Below, in pieces: positions 49,750-60,545 of a stretch of DNA of 64,000 nt. Below the pieces are notes generated by a model, which was given only the letters and a program-made list of their open reading frames with translations, ran no database searches and was not told where the DNA came from. The stretch is taken from positions 23,980,094 through 24,044,093 of the forward strand of contig NC_051431.1 of the NCBI RefSeq assembly GCF_001649575.2, read 5' to 3'. The position numbers and the translations under genes are program-made. Positions within the stretch are counted from its first letter, which is position 1, and each line of letters starts with the position of its first letter. The stretch is from Kryptolebias marmoratus. Its lineage: Eukaryota; Chordata; Actinopteri; Cyprinodontiformes; Rivulidae.

Positions 49750-51232
49750 AGGGCCGTAGCTAACATTGAGGACACCAAGGTCCGGACCTCAGTATTTTTC
49801 TGCTGTGAAAATTAATCAAAACAACGGTTTTGAGCGGTGTGGTTCTCTGCGTAGCTCCATCAGTTTACTGTAGGAGGCGCTGCAACTTTGTGCAGCTGCG
49901 GCCAAACTCAATGTCTACGAAGAAGAGTGCAGCTTTGCTACCTTACTGCTAAAATAAAGATCAGAAGAAGAAGAGCGCCACTTACGGTGAAACACAACTG
50001 AGGTAACTTGCTAAAAATATTCTCCTTAAATTCCATGAACCTGAAGTTAGTTTCCGATTGCAGCTTCCGATTCGGAAAATGGCTAAAGGGCGATTCCACC
50101 TAATTTTTCACTACCTTTAGCATCTTTAATCTACTCTAGTTAAAAAAGTACAACACCGAGACCTAGACTAGATTATTCTGCACTGATTGCAGAACATTTA
50201 AAACCAAGGTTGTGATTTGTGAAACCTTAATAAAGGGATTTTAGCACTTTTTTGTCACAGTTCCACTGTTCCTGCTCTTAGTTCCAGTAGTTTCCACAGC
50301 CCATGCCACGCCTCCGTTACCATGACACCACAATCATCCTCATCAGCTTCACCTGTCTGTTCCTGTATTTAAGCCCACAGCTCACAGTTGCCAGATTATT
50401 GAAAGGTTCTTCTGAGTAAATGTCCAGCATATCACAGTCCATGCCTGCCACGTTACCGAACCCACGCCTGTACCTTGACCCTCGACCACCGCCTGCTCCT
50501 CGTCGGAAACCTTCAAAGACTCAGCCTTTTGGAAACAGACCGTGCTCTCCCTCTCTGGACTTCGCTTTCTGGTTAGTGCTTCTCTGGATTTGTCTGCCGA
50601 TCTCGGATCTCCTGGTTCTCGACTCTCGCCTGCCCCCGGACTCTGATAACTGCCTTGCCCCCTTCTCAAAGGACTTTACTTCAGGAAGTGCCACTAGCTT
50701 ACCTGTCTGGGCGATCCCCTGCTGCCCCGCCGAAGCTCCGGTCCAGGCTTTAGGTAATCCAGATAGCGCTTTGCTACTAATAAAATCCTTAAAACTTCAT
50801 TGTGGTTCGCGTGTTCTGAATCCTAATCTGCCAAGACTTGCTACTTTTTGTTTTACATCTGGACCACACTAGAACTGGTCCAGCTCCAAAACTACAACAC
50901 CTCACTGGAATTTGATAAAAAGGTAAATCTATGCTAAAATCTGGTGTTCAAATTATGTTTGTGCAGCGTGAACAATCAACATTCATATAAACTAATACAT
51001 GTAATTTTAGTGAGTCATCATGGTTGTGCCCTGAATCCTCTGTTGCTTCAGATGACATCGCGCCCCATGACTTTACAAACACACACTAATACATGTCATA
51101 AACACTTTCAAGTCACTTATTTTAAATAAATGCTTCTATTTTATTTAAGTTTCGGTTTTCATTGTAACTGATGTGCAGGGGGAGAATGAGTGATTGACCT
51201 CAGTATTTTTTAAAGTCTGGCTACGGCCCTGG
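49750..51232. mobile_element. DNA transposon with CAGGGCCGTAGC inverted ends
   Basis: The left end CAGGGCCGTAGC (about 49750) and right end GCTACGGCCCTG (about 51221-51232) are inverted repeats. Internal flanks CCTCAGTATTTTT (left, direct) and CCTCAGTATTTTTTAAAG (right) are also related. Such ends are typical of nonautonomous hAT-like elements. No transposase is present. A candidate solo LTR sits inside at 50255-50900. Matching 8-base target duplications were not found; the right end abuts a LINE fragment directly. Confidence 0.55.
50255..50900 (+). mobile_element. Candidate solo LTR nested in DNA transposon
   Basis: Starts TGTCACAGTTCC, has a TATA-like CCTGTATTTAAGCCCAC (50361-50377) and a polyadenylation-like AATAAAATCC (about 50779). 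The proline-rich open frame 50420-50872 is probably noncoding LTR sequence. Confidence 0.45.
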
Positions 51233-51480
51233 TTGGTGCTGTACTGCTTTCCCCTCTTGAGACGCCGTATGGTGGACCAGAATCACCTCAAAGCCACGCG
51301 GAAGTCTTTCTCAATGGCCTCTCCGAACTCCTCCCATGCCAGAGTTTTTGCCTCAGGGACCACCCAAGCCACATGCCGCTTGCACTGCCGGTACTTGTCA
51401 GCTGCTTCTGGGGTCCCACAGGCCAAAAAGGCCTGATAGGACTTCTTCAAGAAGAAAATATTAAATATTTTTTGCACAAG
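51233..51480 (-). mobile_element. LINE coding fragment
   Basis: Minus-strand frame 51477-51283 contains AKTLAWEEFGEAIEKDF, then a segment with FWSTIRRLKRGK, the region before the reverse transcriptase in several fish LINEs. It begins at the right edge of the DNA transposon and is a short fragment. Confidence 0.55.
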
Positions 51481-51604
51481 GTACTGTATGATGAGGGCAT
51501 GTACTTGTACATGTCTTTAAACCAGCAGACATGTTCATGTGAGAGATGGTTCAATTTGTTGTTTGTACATTTCCACTCACCTGCTTGCTGATATACTTGT
51601 CTGC

Positions 51605-53295
51605 TTCCAACACTACTGTACCTCTTTATATCATTTCTCTACATCACCTTTCACCCTGAAAGTCCTCTACTTTTATTAACGTCTGTTGGCAATTAGCTAT
51701 AATCAGTCTGTGATAAAGCAGATATTGCCTACCACAAATGTGGACAAGGATGATGAGTACTGGGAGTGTACCAATTCAAATGGAGGGTAAAGAAAATCTA
51801 GATTTTAGCTCCACAGATGTAAATATTATCTGGGAAAAGATGTGTGTTATCACCTTAGATATATATGGAAAAAGTTTTCTTCATTTTTCACTTCTGTACA
51901 ACAAAAATTGAGCTTGTTGCCACTGCAGTATTATGGATTATTCCAATAATGTTGTCAGCTGTTTTAAATATTTTGTATTAAGTTTGCATATTTTTTAATT
52001 GTGACAAAGTGACAGAACTTTATTACAGAATGTCAGTATGCTCTTCTTCAGATTTTGTTGTGTAATAATTTATTTCAATGAATTTTACACCAAGAGGCTT
52101 TATTTTATACTTTACTTTCTGTTTTTAGCAGCTGTCTGATTACTTGGTAAAACAAATTCATCCAGTTTCTGTAAGTCGCATGAAAAGTTTGAGTTTGTTG
52201 TTAATGCTGAAAAGAGAAGCCAGTGATTCTTTCAGTGCACTGGAGTTCCTTATCCATGTTAAGTTTTACTACCGAAGTACCCAGAGTGAGCCAGACCGAT
52301 AATGAGGACACAGAGGTAAAAGGTAAGCGAGTTTATTTACAGTGTGCTCTCAGGAGGGTTATCTGAAAAGGATGAAGGTTTGGTTAGTGGAACGTGGAGG
52401 ATGGGAAGGATGGTGCTGAATCTTCAGTTCTTACAGGAAACGATATGAAGGCTGGCTCGGGAGGAGGAGGACGAAATCTTCAGAGGATAAGTCTTTTGGG
52501 CAGGACAGTGGCAAAGCGAAGGACGGGCGGTGACGAGCTCCAGATGCATGGGAGGTATTCAGGTGGGCAGTGGTACTTCCTAGGCAAAAACTATCTTGGT
52601 TACGAAAGAATCGTCAGGAGGGACACAGCAAAAGGCTGTACATGTACCAGGGAAAGGTAATGTTCCAGCGATGGATGGATCATCCCCAGGAGCTTGCTTA
52701 AGTAGGCTGGAGGCTCATCAGCAGGATCACCACCAGGTGAGCAGAAGGAAGCTCCGCCCATGCCACTCTGATACTGCAGGAAGAGGTCAGTGGCATAACC
52801 ACAAGTCCCCACAATCCATCACCTATAATGCATTATATTATTACGTATAATGACACGAAAATATAAACATTTGATTTATTGACCCTAAAATCAGCTCTTG
52901 GAATATTTCTGTTTGATGGACAAGATCACTCACAGTCTTCCACAACCAGCTCCTGCCAACGTTGAGATTGGTATGAACTGGTGGCAGAAAGACCAAAGTA
53001 CAGACATACAGAAAGCAAATTACAGATGCAAAAGTTTTTATTTACTGAGTAAATATCACATTATTAAATGCATTGCAAAACTTTCAGGTAACACCAATTT
53101 CTAAAATCTTAAAAAAAAATCTTTGTTAACTAACAAACTTAAGTTCATTTAATTATTAAACTTTAAATCAACTAAATTCTGCATTATTCAAGACATTTTA
53201 GGCATTTATTTGTAAAATGACATACATCAAAATACAAAAAACTGAATGTATTCTTTTTTTTAAACAGGTAGTCTTTGTTTCCTGTTCAGAGTTTA
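51605..53295 (-). pseudogene. Ghost duplicate of TCAF gene 4 3' flank
   Basis: From 51608 to about 52250, and again from about 52850 to 53215, the sequence matches 59286-60300, the 3' flank of gene 4, in the same order (for example GATTGGTATGAACTGG and CTTTAAATCAACTA are shared). At about 53220-53295 it jumps to text matching gene 4 intron 10 (AACTGAATGTATT, ACAGGTAGT, TGTTTCCTGT; compare 60875-60945). The region between, which would hold the last coding exon, is missing. No TCAF coding sequence remains. It is interrupted by an insertion at 52262-52830. Confidence 0.6.
52262..52830. mobile_element. Unclassified insertion inside ghost duplicate
   Basis: Present in the 51605-53295 block but absent from its partner at 59286-60350, so it inserted after duplication. 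Wording such as GCGAGTTTATTTACAGTGTG at the left and CAGGATCACCACCAGGTGAG at the right is typical of reverse-oriented nonautonomous fish repeats. No coding relic. Confidence 0.5.
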
Positions 53296-53319
53296 AAAAG
53301 GGGTATAAGAATATAAGCT

Positions 53320-54142
53320 AGTTTAAGTTCTCACACACACCCTGGGTGTGGGTGTGAGTGTGAATGATGGTTTCTCTGTATATGTCCCTGTGATGGACTG
53401 TGACCTGTCCAGGGTGTCACTTGCCTCTCACAGAAAAGGGATGGAAGTTTGTGGGATTCAACATGACTCACTCAGTTTAGGTATTTTTGAAGTAAAGGTT
53501 TGTAAATGAATAAAGAATAGAACGAAGCAGTTTTGTTTTTGAAGCAGCATGCAAATATCAGTTGTTTTAGTCATCAAATGTGAAAATATGGCAATGCCTG
53601 CATGACTAATGTTTCCTGGAATGTGCTTATCTGTATAAGCTGAACGTGTGAACTTACACATTTCATTTATTTGTTCACTGGTAACTCTTTTAACCAACTT
53701 CCTCAAATTTGTCAAATTCTCATGAACTGTGATATTTCTCAATTAGGTCCTCTATTGACCAAAGTTCTTCTTTTTCGTGTTATTGAGGTCATAGTGACTT
53801 CATACGCTCAAATATATGCTAAGTGTATGACCACTTTGTGTGTTTTTGAACACACACACACCCACACACCAACATGTCTGTCTCTCTATCTTTGCGAGGA
53901 CTTTCCATTGACTTCCATACATTACTACAGCCTAACCCTGACCCTTACCCTAACCATTACCAGTACATACCTAACCCGAAACCTAAACTCAATTCACACC
54001 TTAGTCCTAAACCTAACCCCTAACCCAAAAACATAATTTCTCCTCATGGGGACAAGGCTTTGGTCCCCACAAGGAGCAGTGGGTCCTCAAAAATTAGTAT
54101 GTTAGAAAAATTGTCCCCACAATGTAGCAAATACAAGTCTCT

Positions 54143-54150
<8 letters not shown>
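53320..54150. repeat. Common fish repeat pieces with CCTAACCC-like tract
   Basis: 53330-53450 has GATGGACTGTGACCTGTCCA and GGTGTCACTTGCC, a frequent fish repeat phrase. 53880-54130 is another common element (TTTGCGAGGACTTTCCATTG, GGGACAAGGCTTTGGTCCCC), including a degenerate CCTAACCC-rich tract at 53930-54030. It is not a true telomeric array. Confidence 0.5.

Positions 54151-54151
<1 letters not shown>

Positions 54152-54209
<58 letters not shown>
54152..54209. repeat. TA dinucleotide microsatellite
   Basis: About 28 uninterrupted AT/TA units, ending exactly where the first copy of the 2220-bp tandem unit starts. Confidence 0.95.
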
Positions 54210-54210
<1 letters not shown>

Positions 54211-54213
<3 letters not shown>

Positions 54214-56430
54214 CCTGGGACTGTCAAACCTTCCAACCTTTACCAAACCAAAAGGCCGTAGGTCAGGACAATAAAGAGAGGTGGATCATTGGTCTAAAAT
54301 TAATAATTTATTTGCACAAGAGATAAAAATGTAAGCTTACAAAGAATTAAAATCTGGACATGATTATCAAATTTTCTATTGCACACTAGCCCTTCAGCAT
54401 TTACTGGATACGTTCAAACCCAATTAAGAAATAACAAGGAAATAATATGTTAATGCACAACAAACAATGTACTGCAACCAAACAAAAAGAACAAACAAAC
54501 AAATCAGTAATAAAATAACAGAACACCAAACATGCAGGCAAATTATACATAAATTGACATGCAAAGAAAAAAACAGCATCAGCAAATAAACATGCAGTTA
54601 AATTACAACAGACTCACCATAGGCAGGTTGAGCCCTTACCTAAATAAAATTAAATTGTTAATTGGGTAGTTCGTAATCCAAAGGGTAACGGCATAAAGCA
54701 GCAACTGGGACAAAACAACGGCCCCTTCAGCAGGAGGTGGAGGCAGCCTCAACGCAGCTGCACACCTTGTGCTGCGCACCCGCTGATCAGGTGCGCACCC
54801 CTAAATGCCGCAGGAGGAAGGGAGGAGCCACCAAAATATACGGTCCAAGATCTAGGAGCAAAATTTAATGTTAGCCATAGCACACAGCCCAAAACGAGCC
54901 GGAGAAATAAAGCCACTTACCCCGGTGGAAACCACAAGCCCACGGCGCACGCCCAACCACACGCATTCCAGAGAGCAGGAGGAACCCACACAACCCAACT
55001 GCAATCCTGAACCCAAGACAGGCATGATTGCAGAAACCAGTCTAATAGTCAGGAACAACAAAAAGGAACCACAAAACTAACCTGAGTACGACCATGGCAA
55101 GCACTGCCCCAAACAATTCCCCACGGGAGCGCACAGCAAGGTGCCACCAGGAAGCCCTGCAAGACTGTCTGAGTGCGCAAAGCGCACACCTGGCTTTAAA
55201 GGCGGCGTGGGTGCCACCCACCACTCACCTTAAAGGTAAATCTACACCAACCTGCCACATTCTACCCCACTTTTCTTTGTCGGCGCTCCAACGACAACTA
55301 GAGGGCAACCACCACCTGGAACAACAGCAATCCAGCTGGAAGGCCAGATCCTGTTGGCTCCAAGAGAACAACCCAACCAGCAAACTGTTGGGGGCAGGTG
55401 CTAAGAACTAACTTCATTGTACCACCTGACACCCACACCACTCGTAGACTCTGCATTTTTGCAGTTTCATTTAAGGTTGCCGACGAGTGAACAGCTGCTT
55501 TATGGCATTTCTGCAAAGCCTCAACAACTAGGCCTGGTGCCTGTAAAACCACAGGGAGCTCGAAAAGAGAAGGGCCATGGGCACCAAAAAGCTCTTGGTA
55601 ACAGTGGCGGATCACATTCATTCCTAGAATACCAGGAACAGAAAGTTCTGCTGAAAGAGGGTCCTTTACCACAAGTATTCCACAATGGGTTAGCACCTTG
55701 TGGCGTAAAGCCACATCCAGCTCCAAATATCCAATGTATGGAATTTCAAGTCCATTGGTTGCCCGCAACTGCAACTAGTGACAAGATTTGAGCCGATAGG
55801 TGCCCCATGATTCAAAATACTCTCAAAAAAACTTTCTGTGGTGATGAACACCATTGACCCAGTATCTAGCAGACAGGGGACCATTACGATCGCGGGGCAT
55901 AACAAGCACACGCTCCACAAGAGCAACTGGGGTTCATGATGAACCACTGCCCATAGGATTGCCTGGAGCCTGGTTAATGCTACTTGGGCCGGCCTGGGCC
56001 GGGTGCCCCTCCCGGAGAAGTCGCTCATTGTCCGCCTTAAGCTGAGACAATTGTTCTCCAAGCTGCTGAAGCTCCTCCTCCCTATTGGCCACAAGTACAC
56101 TCACACCAACCTTTAGTCAAGGAAAATTACTTTAATCCTACTGACCTTGAGATTTAATCCTGAAGAGAATAGCCGTTGTTTTGTCCCCAAAACTGTCCAC
56201 ACAGAACAAACAATCCACTGTTAAAAAGTGCAAGAATAATATTAAAACTTTAAAAAGTGAACATATAAAATTTAAAAACAAACTTGTATTTTTAAAAGCT
56301 AATCAATTAAACACCATAATCACACCTCCACTTAATGTCCAGATCCTTCCAACAACGCAAAGTGTGACGCGAGTGGTGTCTGAGACTTAAATTATAAAAT
56401 ACTTTAACCCACAACGCCACCCAGGGATTT
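54211..56430. repeat. Tandem duplication unit A (2220 bp)
   Basis: Begins AACCCTGGGACTGTCAAACC; the same text restarts at 56431, exactly 2220 bases on. The first 1454 bases recur at 56431-57884 with only two substitutions noticed (55548 and 55556 versus 57768 and 57776). The unit holds retrotransposon-derived sequence, including a protease-like frame on the minus strand. Confidence 0.9.
55300..56100 (-). pseudogene. LTR-retrotransposon protease (retropepsin) relic
   Basis: Minus strand. VPCLLDTGSMV, with the aspartic protease DTG encoded at 55866-55858, is followed in the same direction by GLEIPYIGYLELDV, ILVVKDPLSAE and VPGILGMNVI, the run seen in retropepsins of fish Gypsy-like gag-pol proteins. 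The upstream part (56100-55900) looks like the end of gag. Frames shift between segments, and reverse transcriptase and integrase are absent. The frame crosses the tandem-unit boundary at 55664, so the repeats are not simply LTRs. Confidence 0.6.
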
Positions 56431-57884
56431 AACCCTGGGACTGTCAAACCTTCCAACCTTTACCAAACCAAAAGGCCGTAGGTCAGGACAATAAAGAGAG
56501 GTGGATCATTGGTCTAAAATTAATAATTTATTTGCACAAGAGATAAAAATGTAAGCTTACAAAGAATTAAAATCTGGACATGATTATCAAATTTTCTATT
56601 GCACACTAGCCCTTCAGCATTTACTGGATACGTTCAAACCCAATTAAGAAATAACAAGGAAATAATATGTTAATGCACAACAAACAATGTACTGCAACCA
56701 AACAAAAAGAACAAACAAACAAATCAGTAATAAAATAACAGAACACCAAACATGCAGGCAAATTATACATAAATTGACATGCAAAGAAAAAAACAGCATC
56801 AGCAAATAAACATGCAGTTAAATTACAACAGACTCACCATAGGCAGGTTGAGCCCTTACCTAAATAAAATTAAATTGTTAATTGGGTAGTTCGTAATCCA
56901 AAGGGTAACGGCATAAAGCAGCAACTGGGACAAAACAACGGCCCCTTCAGCAGGAGGTGGAGGCAGCCTCAACGCAGCTGCACACCTTGTGCTGCGCACC
57001 CGCTGATCAGGTGCGCACCCCTAAATGCCGCAGGAGGAAGGGAGGAGCCACCAAAATATACGGTCCAAGATCTAGGAGCAAAATTTAATGTTAGCCATAG
57101 CACACAGCCCAAAACGAGCCGGAGAAATAAAGCCACTTACCCCGGTGGAAACCACAAGCCCACGGCGCACGCCCAACCACACGCATTCCAGAGAGCAGGA
57201 GGAACCCACACAACCCAACTGCAATCCTGAACCCAAGACAGGCATGATTGCAGAAACCAGTCTAATAGTCAGGAACAACAAAAAGGAACCACAAAACTAA
57301 CCTGAGTACGACCATGGCAAGCACTGCCCCAAACAATTCCCCACGGGAGCGCACAGCAAGGTGCCACCAGGAAGCCCTGCAAGACTGTCTGAGTGCGCAA
57401 AGCGCACACCTGGCTTTAAAGGCGGCGTGGGTGCCACCCACCACTCACCTTAAAGGTAAATCTACACCAACCTGCCACATTCTACCCCACTTTTCTTTGT
57501 CGGCGCTCCAACGACAACTAGAGGGCAACCACCACCTGGAACAACAGCAATCCAGCTGGAAGGCCAGATCCTGTTGGCTCCAAGAGAACAACCCAACCAG
57601 CAAACTGTTGGGGGCAGGTGCTAAGAACTAACTTCATTGTACCACCTGACACCCACACCACTCGTAGACTCTGCATTTTTGCAGTTTCATTTAAGGTTGC
57701 CGACGAGTGAACAGCTGCTTTATGGCATTTCTGCAAAGCCTCAACAACTAGGCCTGGCGCCTGTAAAACCACAGGAAGCTCGAAAAGAGAAGGGCCATGG
57801 GCACCAAAAAGCTCTTGGTAACAGTGGCGGATCACATTCATTCCTAGAATACCAGGAACAGAAAGTTCTGCTGAAAGAGGGTCC
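56431..57884. repeat. Tandem duplication unit B, truncated (1454 bp)
   Basis: Near-identical copy of 54211-55664. It stops at GGGTCC (57884) and joins, through a CC overlap, to a 47-base piece (57883-57929) matching 57434-57480, i.e. an internal part of the same unit. This is what a deletion inside a former third copy would leave. Confidence 0.9.
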
Positions 57885-57929
57885 ACCCACCACTCACCTT
57901 AAAGGTAAATCTGCACCAACCTGCCACAT

Positions 57930-59090
57930 ATACAACTGCCATCTTGCCCTATTTGTTTCACATTGGCAGTTCCTCTTAACATTATAAGCTCAGGTCCTCA
58001 CCAGAGGCCTGGCAGCTTGAGGGTTCTGCTCAGTATTTTAGCTGTTCCTAGGTCTACACTCTTCTGGACAGAGATCTCTGGGGTTGTTCCTGGGATCTGT
58101 TGGAGTCACTCATCCAGTTTGGGGACCACAGCACCGAGTGGTTTCCTCTTTCAGCTCTTGGTATTTCTTGAGCTTTTTGTGCTCCTTCTTCCTGACGTTA
58201 CAGTCGCTTGGGACTGCTACATCTATCACCCCTGCTTTCTTCTGGATCTTATCTATCACCACAATGTCCAGTTGGTTAGCCATCACCTGTTTGTCAGTCT
58301 GGATCTGGAAGTCCCACAGGATCTTAGCTCGGCCATTCTCCACTACCTTAGGAGGAATCTCCCACTTTGACTGAGGGACTTCCAGTTCATACTCGGCACA
58401 GATGTTCCTGTACACTATTCCAGCCACTTGGTTATGGCGTTCCATGTATGCTTTGCTTGCCTGCATCTTGCATCCTGCTAAACTGTCTCAGGGGAATCTT
58501 CACACAGCCTCCATCTTGGGTCCTGACTGGTATGATTGACCCCGGCCTCTGTTGCTCTTGTGCATGTCCATGATTAGTGCCTCTGTGCCGTCCTTCAGTC
58601 CAGCTTTCTCCAGCCACGGGTAAAATATGTTGATGTCAGCCAATTCCTCAACCTGTCAGTGGTACATGCCATGCAGGGCGTTGTCTTTCTATGAAGGTTC
58701 CTCTTTCTCTTTTTCCACATTCAGTTTCTGCTGCTTGAGACATTCACTTAGCAGAACAGTCAGTTTCTTTAGACAGTAGGTGTGGATCATGTTAGGTTCT
58801 GGTGCAGTCCAGCTTTTCATCCTGAAGCCATAGGAAGTGATCATTGTGTGATGGCTCTTTCTCCCATATGCTTTGCCAGTAATGCTTAGTCTCAGCTCTG
58901 GGTGGATCTACTCTCTTGTTATTCCCATGTTGTTTGGCAGTTTGTAAAGCCTCAGGTATGGACAAGTGGCAGTGTTTCTGTCCCACATCCCTCCCATATA
59001 GCCCCTCTCTCTAGGCTTGCTCATATAGCCTTCCAACATTGTTGAGTTCTCTGCCCTTGTCCATAAATGTCTTGTTCCAGTAGCTCATTT
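57930..59090 (-). mobile_element. LINE with restriction-like endonuclease domain
   Basis: Minus-strand fragments in order: 58986-58792 with RAETKHYWQSIWEKEPSHN; 58617-58432 with AQEQQRPGSIIPVRTQD; and 58466-58110 with ASKAYMERHNQVAGIVYRN, then RAKILWDFQIQTDK, LDIVVIDK and VIDVAVPSD. The spaced acidic residues and lysine in the last segment fit the PD-(D/E)xK-like endonuclease at the C terminus of R2/R4/Dong/Rex6-type LINEs. Frameshifts show it is inactive. Clade assignment is from motif memory only. Confidence 0.65.
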
Positions 59091-59285
59091 CTCATCAGAA
59101 TGTTCTGGGTCCCCAACATCTGATGTGAACCTTGTTAATCTGGGCGACGTTCGAGCCGACATGGCACCATTTTTGTGTCTCTCACTCATTGTGTAACTGA
59201 GGTTGCTCGGAGGTTTGCACCGGGATTTAAACTCTCAAACCCCTGATCTTTAAGTACCAAAGTCATGTGACTTATCTGCTGTGCC

Positions 59286-60350
59286 ACCACTACTGTACCT
59301 CTTCATATCACTTTTCCACATCACCTTTCACCCTGAAAGTCCTCTACTTTTATTTAACTCCTGTTAGCGATTAGCTAATACCAGTCTGTGATAAAGCAGA
59401 TATTGCCTGCCACAAATGTGGACAAGGATGAGGAGTACTGGAAGTGCATTAATTCAAATGGAGGGTAAAGAAAATCTAGATTTTAGCTCCACAGATGTAA
59501 ATATTATCTGGGAAAAGATGTGTGTTATCACCTTAGATATATATGGAAAGGGTTTACTTCATTTTTCACTTCTGTACAACAAAAATTGAGCTTGTCGACA
59601 ACAAGGTATTATAATACATTATTCTGTTATTCTGATGATTTCGTCAGCTGTTTTAAATATTTTGTATTAGGTTTGCATATTTTTTAATTATGACAATGTG
59701 ACTAAACTTTATTACAGTATGTCAGTATGCTCTTCTTCAGATTCTGTTGTGTAATAATTTATTTCAGTGAATTTTACACCAAGAGGTTTTATTTTATCCT
59801 TTGCCTTCTGTTTTTTTTTTTTTTTTGAGTTTGTTGTTGATGCTTCAAAGAGAAGCCAGTGATTCTTTTAGTGCACTGAAATTCACTATCTATTACCTAA
59901 AATTATTATTATGTTGTATAAAGTCTCAAAAACATAAATGTTTGATTTATTGACCCCAAAATCAGCTCTTGGAATATTTGTAATGTTTGATGGACAAGAT
60001 CACTCGGTCTTCCACAACCAGCTCCTGGTAACGTTGAGATTGGTATGAACTGGTTGCAGAAAGACCAAAGTACAGACATACAGAAAGCAAATTACAAATG
60101 CAAAAGTTTTTATTTACTGAGTAAATGTCACATTATTAAATGTATTTTCTAATAGTAGCAGAACTTTCAGGTAACACCAATTTCTGAAATCTTAAAAAAT
60201 TTAATTTTTTGTTAACTAACCAACTTCTTAAGTTCATTTAATTATTAAACTTTAAATCAACTATATTCTGCATTACTCAAGACATTGTTGTCTGCTAAAC
60301 AATTCAAATATTCATTTAACTGTATTCTTCTCCCATGTTTTTTTTTCCCA
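59286..60350 (-). other. 3' flank of gene 4, duplicated at 51605-53295
   Basis: Noncoding sequence downstream of gene 4, matching the ghost copy over most of its length. A T-run near 59811-59826 replaces about 55 bases that are present in the other copy. The possible polyadenylation signal for gene 4 is TTTATT (AATAAA on the minus strand) near 60108-60113. Confidence 0.5.
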
Positions 60351-60545
60351 GAAACATTTGATTTAACTATTAATCTCATACACCACACAAAACAAGAAGA
60401 TCAGCGTAAATGAAAAGTATTTTTTTGATGAAGACACACATTATGCTTTTTCTGGTAATCAGTCTAGTTCTGACAAATCAACAAGGAAAAAAATAGGTAA
60501 CTCTTAACCAACGCAGTTCACTTTATGCTCAGAAACAGAAGCATT

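Noticed and set aside
50420..50872. 150-residue proline-rich protein
   Set aside because: It lies in an LTR-like segment with TATA and polyA signals; composition and context indicate noncoding repeat sequence.
53930..54030. Possible interstitial telomeric repeat (CCTAACCC-like)
   Set aside because: Units are irregular and embedded in a common dispersed repeat; there is no tandem TTAGGG array.
54211..57884. Intact LTR retrotransposon with 1454-base LTRs
   Set aside because: The interval between repeats is only 766 bases, lacks reverse transcriptase and integrase, and the protease-like frame runs across the repeat boundary.
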